Source: Allohoeflea poritis (GTDB lineage Bacteria; Pseudomonadota; Alphaproteobacteria; Rhizobiales; Rhizobiaceae). From it: 64,000 nt of DNA. Under the pieces are notes generated by a model that was given only the letters and a program-made list of their open reading frames with translations, was not told the origin of the DNA and did no database searches. A program made the translations under genes and the position numbers. The stretch covers positions 62,001-126,000 of the forward strand of contig NZ_JAPJZH010000005.1 of NCBI RefSeq assembly GCF_027889715.1, read 5' to 3'. Numbering within the stretch: position 1 is the stretch's first letter; each line of letters starts with the position of its first letter. Below, piece after piece: positions 59,758 through 64,000 of this stretch.

Positions 59758-60405
59758 ATGAGCGAACTTGTCCTTTATATCGGCAACAAGAACTATTCGT
59801 CCTGGTCGTTCCGGCCATGGTTCGCGCTGCGGGCGCTGGAGATCGAGTTCAGGGAACAACTGGTTCCCTTCGACATGGCGGCGGGGAACCCGGCATTCTC
59901 GGAGTTCTCGCCGACCAACAAGGTCCCGGTGCTCGAGCATGGCCATCTGCGGATCTGGGAATCGCTGGCCATCATGGAGTATCTGAATGATCTGTTCTAC
60001 ACCAAGCATGTGTGGCCGCATGAGCACGACAACCGCGCCCATGCGCGCGCCATCAGTTGCGAGATGCTCAGCGGGTTTTCCGCGCTGCGGTCGGAGTGCC
60101 CGATGAACATGCGGCGCGAACCGGCGTCACTGGACGTTTCGGAGGCCGCCAGACGGGATGTCCGACGGATCGAGACGATCTGGCGGGAGTGTCTCGAGCG
60201 CCACGGGGGACCGTTTCTTTTCGGCCATTTCACGGCTGCAGATGCGATGTTTGCTCCGGTGGTCAACCGGTTCGACATTTACCGATTGACCACCGACCCG
60301 GCGGCGCTTTCCTACATGGACCACATCAAATCGCTGCCGGCCTGGAAAGAATGGGAGGCGGCCGGCCGGGCCGAAAGCTGGATCGTCGAGGAAGACGAAG
60401 TTTGA
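59758..60405 (+). CDS. Glutathione S-transferase family protein
   Basis: A 215-residue GST: thioredoxin-like N-domain (VLYIGNKNYSSWSFRPWFALRAL, with the active-site serine in YSSWS, then NKVPVLEHGHLRIWESLAIMEYL, the cis-Pro and ES glutathione-binding motif) and an all-helical C-domain (FGHFTAADAMFAPVV). The ATG has CAGGAGAAACAG upstream. It probably conjugates or isomerises small electrophiles; substrate unknown. Confidence 0.93.
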   Translation: MSELVLYIGNKNYSSWSFRPWFALRALEIEFREQLVPFDMAAGNPAFSEFSPTNKVPVLEHGHLRIWESLAIMEYLNDLFYTKHVWPHEHDNRAHARAISCEMLSGFSALRSECPMNMRREPASLDVSEAARRDVRRIETIWRECLERHGGPFLFGHFTAADAMFAPVVNRFDIYRLTTDPAALSYMDHIKSLPAWKEWEAAGRAESWIVEEDEV

Positions 60406-60454
60406 TGCGCGACCGGCCCTGCGCCGGATTCGGCAAAAAAATGCGCGCGGGTGC

Positions 60455-60483
60455 TGGCCAAACGCCGCATAGCCATGTATAAG
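60455..60483 (+). promoter_or_regulatory. Candidate promoter for rpmF
   Basis: TGGCCA (60455-60460), a 17-base spacer and TATAAG (60478-60483), about 85 bases before the rpmF start. The -10 is good and the -35 weak. Confidence 0.35.
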
Positions 60484-60567
60484 CCCGCGCAATTTCCGAG
60501 ATTGACACGTGTCCGTTTCGGCCCGATCCGGCCGAAGAGCACGTATTGCCCGCGAGTGGAGAAGAAA

Positions 60568-60753
60568 ATGGCCGTACCTAAAAGTAAAGTGACCCGCTCG
60601 AAACGCGGCATGCGCCGCGCAACCGATGCGCTCAAGGCACCCACCTATGTCGAAGACAAGAACTCAGGCGAACTGCGCCGTCCGCACCATATCGATCTCA
60701 AGACCGGCATGTACCGCGGACGCCAGGTGCTGACCAACAAAGACAACGACTGA
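60568..60753 (+). CDS. rpmF: 50S ribosomal protein L32
   Basis: Small large-subunit protein (61 aa) with the typical start [21 protein letters not shown] and no zinc-binding cysteines, so it is the Cys-free form usual in alphaproteobacteria. The ATG at 60568 is the conserved start; frame residues before it are spurious. In many alphaproteobacteria it lies beside mtgA, as it nearly does here. Confidence 0.98.
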   Translation: MAVPKSKVTRSKRGMRRATDALKAPTYVEDKNSGELRRPHHIDLKTGMYRGRQVLTNKDND

Positions 60754-60777
60754 ACTTGTCGACATGACCGAATGCGG

Positions 60778-60808
60778 AGGCCGGCTTCAAAGCCGGCCTT
60801 TCTTTTTG
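60778..60808 (+). terminator. Rho-independent terminator after rpmF
   Basis: AGGCCGGCT (60778-60786), loop TCAA, AGCCGGCCT (60791-60799), followed by TTCTTTTT. A strong intrinsic terminator 24 bases after the rpmF stop. Confidence 0.92.
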
Positions 60809-60954
60809 CCGCCCGATATCTTCTGCCATGATTTCGCCGGTAACCATGTTTTACCTAATCGCTCTCGACAGCTGCACGCAGGTTTATGATCTGTGATAGA
60901 GCTGATCCAGCACAGATCTGTTCAGATCTTTCGAACCGGGGGCGGTGCGAATTC

Positions 60955-61362
60955 ATGATTGCGGCTATTCCTTTGATGATCTTTCCGCTGATCATCTACA
61001 ACGCTATGATTTTCGGGCCGTTCGAGGCGGCGGGCACGGCGTGGCTGTCCACGCAGGTGCTCAGCCTGAACATGATCTCGGGCGCGCGCTGGATGATGGA
61101 GTATTCGGACCTCCTTATCGTCATCGCGCTGGTTCTGCTGTTCGTCGAGATTCTGAAAGCGACGCGGAGCGGCGGATGGTCGGTGGTCGATCACCTTTTG
61201 TCGGCAATCGTCTTCGTGGCGTTTCTGGTCGAATTCCTGCTGGTCAGGGAGGCTGCGACCGATGTCTTCTTCATCCTGACGGTGATCGCCTTCATCGACC
61301 TGATCGCCGGATTTTCCGTGTCGATCAAATCGGCGGGGCGCGACGTCTCGATCGGACTTTGA
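60955..61362 (+). CDS. Small membrane protein, function unknown
   Basis: A 135-residue protein with about four membrane helices (near residues 3-22, 52-70, 82-98 and 102-120). The N-terminus MIAAIPLMIFPLIIYNAMIFG is strongly hydrophobic, and SGARWMMEYSDLLIVIALVLLFVEILKATRSG is the most characteristic stretch. I do not recognise a named family. The ATG at 60955 follows GGGGCGGTGCG. It lies after the rpmF terminator and is convergent with the amidohydrolase gene. Confidence 0.75.
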   Translation: MIAAIPLMIFPLIIYNAMIFGPFEAAGTAWLSTQVLSLNMISGARWMMEYSDLLIVIALVLLFVEILKATRSGGWSVVDHLLSAIVFVAFLVEFLLVREAATDVFFILTVIAFIDLIAGFSVSIKSAGRDVSIGL

Positions 61363-61395
61363 ACCCGACAGACGCTCCCGGCCCCGCCTGGTGCG

Positions 61396-62565
61396 TCAGT
61401 TCTTCGTGAGCGCCGTTTCCGCGAGTTTGACCCAATAGGAAATCCCGTAGGGGATGATCTCGTCATTGAAGTCGAAATCGGGATGGTGCAGCGCGGCCGT
61501 GTCGCCGTTGCCGATAAAGATGAAGGACCCGGGCCGGGCTTCCAGCATGAAGGAAAAGTCCTCGCCGCCCATGGTCGGCGTCGCCGTCGCATTGACCTTT
61601 TCGGATCCCGAGATTTCACCGGCAATCTCGACGGAGAAATCCGTCTGTTCCGGATGGTTGTAGGTGACGGGATAGCCACGCTTGTACTTCACGGTCGCTT
61701 CGGCGTTATGCGCATCGGCGATATTGCGGACAATCTGCTCGATCCTCTGCTCGGCCATCGCCCGCAGGTCGGCGTTGAGCGTGCGCACGGTGCCGGCGAG
61801 TTCGGCCTCTTCCGGGATAACGTTATAAGCGCTGCCGGCATTGAACTTGGTCACCGAAACGACGATCGAGTCCAGCGGGTTGGCGTTGCGCGAGGCAATC
61901 AGCTGCAGGCCGGAGACGATCTGGGCAGCGATGGTGATCGGATCGATTGTCTGGTAGGGCATGGCCGCGTGGCCGCCGCGTCCGCGTACGGTGATGGTGA
62001 ACTCGTCCGTCGCCGCCATGATCGCGCCGGTGCAGGTGGCGAATTCGCCCGCCGGCAGGCCGGGCATGTTGTGCATGCCGAACACTTCGTCGATCTCGAA
62101 GCGCTCCATCATGCCGTCCTTGACCATCGCGTCGCCGCCACCGCCGCCTTCTTCGGCCGGCTGGAAAATGACTGCCACGCTTCCGTCGAAATTGCGTGTC
62201 TCGGAGAGATATTTGGCGGCGCCCAGAAGCATGGCGGTGTGGCCGTCATGACCGCAGGCATGCATCTTGCCGTCGACCGTCGAGGACCAGGGTTTTCCCG
62301 TGGTCTCCTTGATCGGCAGCGCGTCCATGTCGGCGCGCAATCCGACCACCCTGCCCGTGCCGCCGTTCCTGCCCTTGATCAACGCCACCACGCCGGTGCG
62401 CCCGATGCCGGCCACCACTTCGTCGCATCCGAAGGCTTTCAGCTTCTCCTCGACAAAGGCCGCCGTTTCGTGAACGTCATAGAGAAGCTCCGGCCGGGCG
62501 TGAAGATGTCGGCGCCATTCAGTGACTTCTGCCTGCAACTCGGCGGCGCGGTTCAATATCGGCAT
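61396..62565 (-). CDS. M20 family amidohydrolase (hippurate/N-acyl-amino-acid hydrolase type)
   Basis: A 389-residue cytoplasmic metallo-amidohydrolase (M20D). Metal ligands are visible in HACGHDGHTAMLLGA, QPAEEGGGGG and FGMHNMPGLPAG, with the late GGEDFSF motif; the dimerisation insert starts near EFTITVRGRGGHAAMPY. Such enzymes remove acyl groups from amino acids, or act on peptides or indole-acetyl conjugates; the substrate here is not known. The ATG at 62563-62565 is used; a TTG directly before is possible. It diverges from the carboxypeptidase gene. Confidence 0.94.
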   Translation of the reverse strand: MPILNRAAELQAEVTEWRRHLHARPELLYDVHETAAFVEEKLKAFGCDEVVAGIGRTGVVALIKGRNGGTGRVVGLRADMDALPIKETTGKPWSSTVDGKMHACGHDGHTAMLLGAAKYLSETRNFDGSVAVIFQPAEEGGGGGDAMVKDGMMERFEIDEVFGMHNMPGLPAGEFATCTGAIMAATDEFTITVRGRGGHAAMPYQTIDPITIAAQIVSGLQLIASRNANPLDSIVVSVTKFNAGSAYNVIPEEAELAGTVRTLNADLRAMAEQRIEQIVRNIADAHNAEATVKYKRGYPVTYNHPEQTDFSVEIAGEISGSEKVNATATPTMGGEDFSFMLEARPGSFIFIGNGDTAALHHPDFDFNDEIIPYGISYWVKLAETALTKN

Positions 62566-62608
62566 CAACTATACCTCGTTCTTGCTAATGTACTGATCAG
62601 ATGTATGG

Positions 62609-62637
62609 CATATAAGGCAGCTTTCGGGTACATACAA
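62609..62637 (-). promoter_or_regulatory. Promoter for the M20 amidohydrolase gene
   Basis: On the minus strand TTGTAT (62632-62637), a 17-base spacer and TATATG (62609-62614). This puts the transcription start about 35 bases before the ATG. Good spacing and -10. Confidence 0.5.
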
Positions 62638-62674
62638 TTCGTGTCCTTTTCTCCTCTGGGGTTTGAATTCAGCC

Positions 62675-63829
62675 ATGCGCCTTATGACGAGTGTGCCTGC
62701 GACGATCTTTGTAATTCTCCTTGCTTTCGCCGTATCGACGGCCGCATCCCGGGCCGCCGGCCCGACGATGGTGGTCGATGTGGAATCCGGAAAAGTGCTT
62801 GAGCACAAGGACGCTTTCCAGCGCTGGTATCCGGCTTCGCTCACCAAGCTCATGACGGCCTATGTCGTGTTCCGGCAGGTACAGGCCGGCGCGATCACCA
62901 TGAACTCACCGGTCACGATCAGCAGCAACGCCACCAAGGCGCCGCCGAGCAAGATGCACTTCAAGGCGGGATCGCAGCTGACGCTCGACCATGCGGTCAA
63001 GATCATCATGGTGAAGTCGGCCAATGACGTTTCGATTGCCATCGCCGAGACCATCGCCGGCAGCCACGATTTCTTCGTTGCCATGATGAACAATGAGGCG
63101 GCCCGCCTCGGAATGACGGACACGCGCTTCATCAATGCCAATGGTTTGCCGGGCAAGGGGCAACGCACGACAGCGCGCGACATGGCCGTTCTGGGCGTTG
63201 CCCTGAAAAGGGAGTTCCCGCAGTACAGTCATTATTTCTCGCTCGAAGCGATCACCACCGGCAAGAAGACCTATACGAACTACAATATCCTGATCGGACG
63301 CTTCAGCGGCGCGAACGGCATGAAGACCGGCTTTATCTGCTCGTCCGGGTTCAACCAGGTCTCCTCGGCGACACGCAGGGGGCGGACCGTTGTTTCAGTG
63401 GTTCTCGGCGCGATGGACCAGGAGGAAAGGGCCGTCGAATCCGCCCGGCTCCTGCAAAAGGGACTGACCACGCCCGGCCTTGCGAAACCGTCGCTGTATA
63501 AACTGCGGCCGTACGGTCAGAACCGGCTGCAGATCGTCGACCTGCGGCCCCAGGTCTGCTCGCAGGAAGCACGCAAGAACCGCAATGACGGGCGCGATGC
63601 CAGTGGCCGGCTGACATTGAAGTCGGCCTATATCGCGCCGCTCGGAAGGCAGGCGCGTGCTGCGCGTGTGCGCCTGACGGGCAGCGTGCCCGCAGCGCTG
63701 GCTTCGGGCAGGATCCCGGTGCCCAAACCGCGGCCGAATGGTGTCGGCGATATTGATGGCCCGGTCGCGGTGGTGCGCGAAGAGCCGGCCGCCGATGTCC
63801 CGGTGCCGAGGGCGCGGCCCAGCCTCTGA
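62675..63829 (+). CDS. D-alanyl-D-alanine carboxypeptidase (DacF/PBP5-like)
   Basis: Low-molecular-mass penicillin-binding protein of family S11 (384 aa) that trims the terminal D-Ala of peptidoglycan stem peptides. The signal peptide (TIFVILLAFAVSTAASRAAG) is followed by the acyl-serine motif SLTK (PASLTKLMTAY), SAN (VKSANDVSIAIAE) and KTG (GMKTGFICSSGFN). The C-terminus ends in a Pro/Arg-rich tail with repeated PxPKPRP-like motifs. The ATG at 62675 is used; a TTG four codons earlier is unlikely. The CobW-type gene starts 6 bases after its stop. Confidence 0.94.
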   Translation: MRLMTSVPATIFVILLAFAVSTAASRAAGPTMVVDVESGKVLEHKDAFQRWYPASLTKLMTAYVVFRQVQAGAITMNSPVTISSNATKAPPSKMHFKAGSQLTLDHAVKIIMVKSANDVSIAIAETIAGSHDFFVAMMNNEAARLGMTDTRFINANGLPGKGQRTTARDMAVLGVALKREFPQYSHYFSLEAITTGKKTYTNYNILIGRFSGANGMKTGFICSSGFNQVSSATRRGRTVVSVVLGAMDQEERAVESARLLQKGLTTPGLAKPSLYKLRPYGQNRLQIVDLRPQVCSQEARKNRNDGRDASGRLTLKSAYIAPLGRQARAARVRLTGSVPAALASGRIPVPKPRPNGVGDIDGPVAVVREEPAADVPVPRARPSL

Positions 63830-63835
63830 CCCGAA

Positions 63836-64000
63836 ATGCGCCCGCTTCAACCCATTCCCGTATCTGTGCTGACCGGCTTTCTTGGATCCGGCAAGACGAC
63901 GCTCTTGAACCGTATCCTGAAAGATCCGAACCTGCGCGATACAGCCGTGATCATCAACGAATTCGGGGACGTGGGCATCGACCATCTTCTCGTCGAGCAA
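63836..64000 (+). CDS. CobW/P47K-type GTP-binding protein, partial (3' end outside window)
   Basis: The first 55 residues of a G3E-family metal chaperone GTPase. The P-loop GFLGSGKTTLLNRIL comes near residue 14, followed by AVIINEFGDVGIDHLLVE, the typical switch I segment with the NEFG motif. These proteins insert or deliver metals (zinc, cobalt) to enzymes. It begins 6 bases after the carboxypeptidase stop, so the two are probably co-transcribed. Confidence 0.92.
   Translation, partial: MRPLQPIPVSVLTGFLGSGKTTLLNRILKDPNLRDTAVIINEFGDVGIDHLLVEQ

Noticed and set aside
60914-60929. AGATCT-GTTC-AGATCT repeat upstream of the small membrane protein gene
   Set aside because: Two copies of a six-base palindrome can arise by chance and no promoter could be aligned with it.

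Overview
The window looks like a stretch of core chromosome from a G+C-rich alphaproteobacterium of the order Hyphomicrobiales (Rhizobiales), near the Rhizobiaceae/Phyllobacteriaceae. The reasons are the gene orders fsa|priA-(membrane protein)-atpHAGDC and rplU-rpmA-GNAT-obgE-proB-proA-nadD-rsfS-rlmH-envC-ctpA-deacetylase-rppH, a ribosomal protein L21 with a long Ala/Lys plus helix-hairpin-helix tail, an F1 beta subunit with an Ala/Lys-rich N-terminus, and a pyruvate carboxylase beginning PISKILVANR. No species can be named from the sequence alone.

Layout. 1-2.5 kb: the end of a three-gene ABC importer (substrate-binding protein, ATPase, permease). 2.6-11.3 kb: fsa diverging from priA, a small membrane protein, then the F1 ATP synthase operon atpHAGDC with its own terminator. 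11.3-24.1 kb: an unbroken run of 14 minus-strand housekeeping genes, from rplU down to an Asp/Glu racemase: ribosome (L21, L27, ObgE, RsfS, RlmH), proline (ProBA), NAD (NadD), RNA decay (RppH) and envelope (EnvC-like activator, CtpA, divergent polysaccharide deacetylase). 24.5-25.7 kb: tRNA-Ser(CGA), followed by a short, partly lower-G+C segment with a secreted SUMF1-type protein. Two 13-bp direct repeats lie near its start, and a 9-bp copy of the tRNA 3' end brackets it. 25.8-32 kb: accessory metabolism and regulation (AraC/GyrI regulator, glycosyltransferase, DUF4345 protein, NmrA-type reductase with a divergent AraC regulator, APC permease).

32-46.4 kb: thiD behind a TPP riboswitch; a bacterial alpha-2-macroglobulin overlapping pbpC; an MltB-type lytic transglycosylase; a LuxR regulator with no LuxI beside it; pyruvate carboxylase. 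46.5-53.9 kb: MFS transporter, lipid kinase, an efflux operon (DUF3302 protein, HlyD protein, NodT-type outer-membrane lipoprotein) with no pump gene beside it, and a LysR/SDR divergent pair. 54-64 kb: ispG, a hybrid histidine kinase, a prenyl diphosphate synthase, mtgA, a glutathione S-transferase, rpmF, a small membrane protein, an M20 amidohydrolase, a D-Ala-D-Ala carboxypeptidase and the start of a CobW-type GTPase.

Several separate loci serve the cell wall (EnvC, CtpA, deacetylase, alpha-2-macroglobulin/PBP1C, MltB, MtgA, carboxypeptidase). IspG and the prenyl synthase are both isoprenoid enzymes about 2.6 kb apart. I found no CRISPR array, complete insertion sequence, prophage or obvious defence system. 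The least ordinary items are the tRNA-bracketed SUMF1 segment, the LuxR solo with two strong palindromes upstream, the alpha-2-macroglobulin with an N-terminal PAN domain, and the pump-less efflux operon. Most of the window is conventional. Residue positions and motifs were read by eye; no search or folding program was run.
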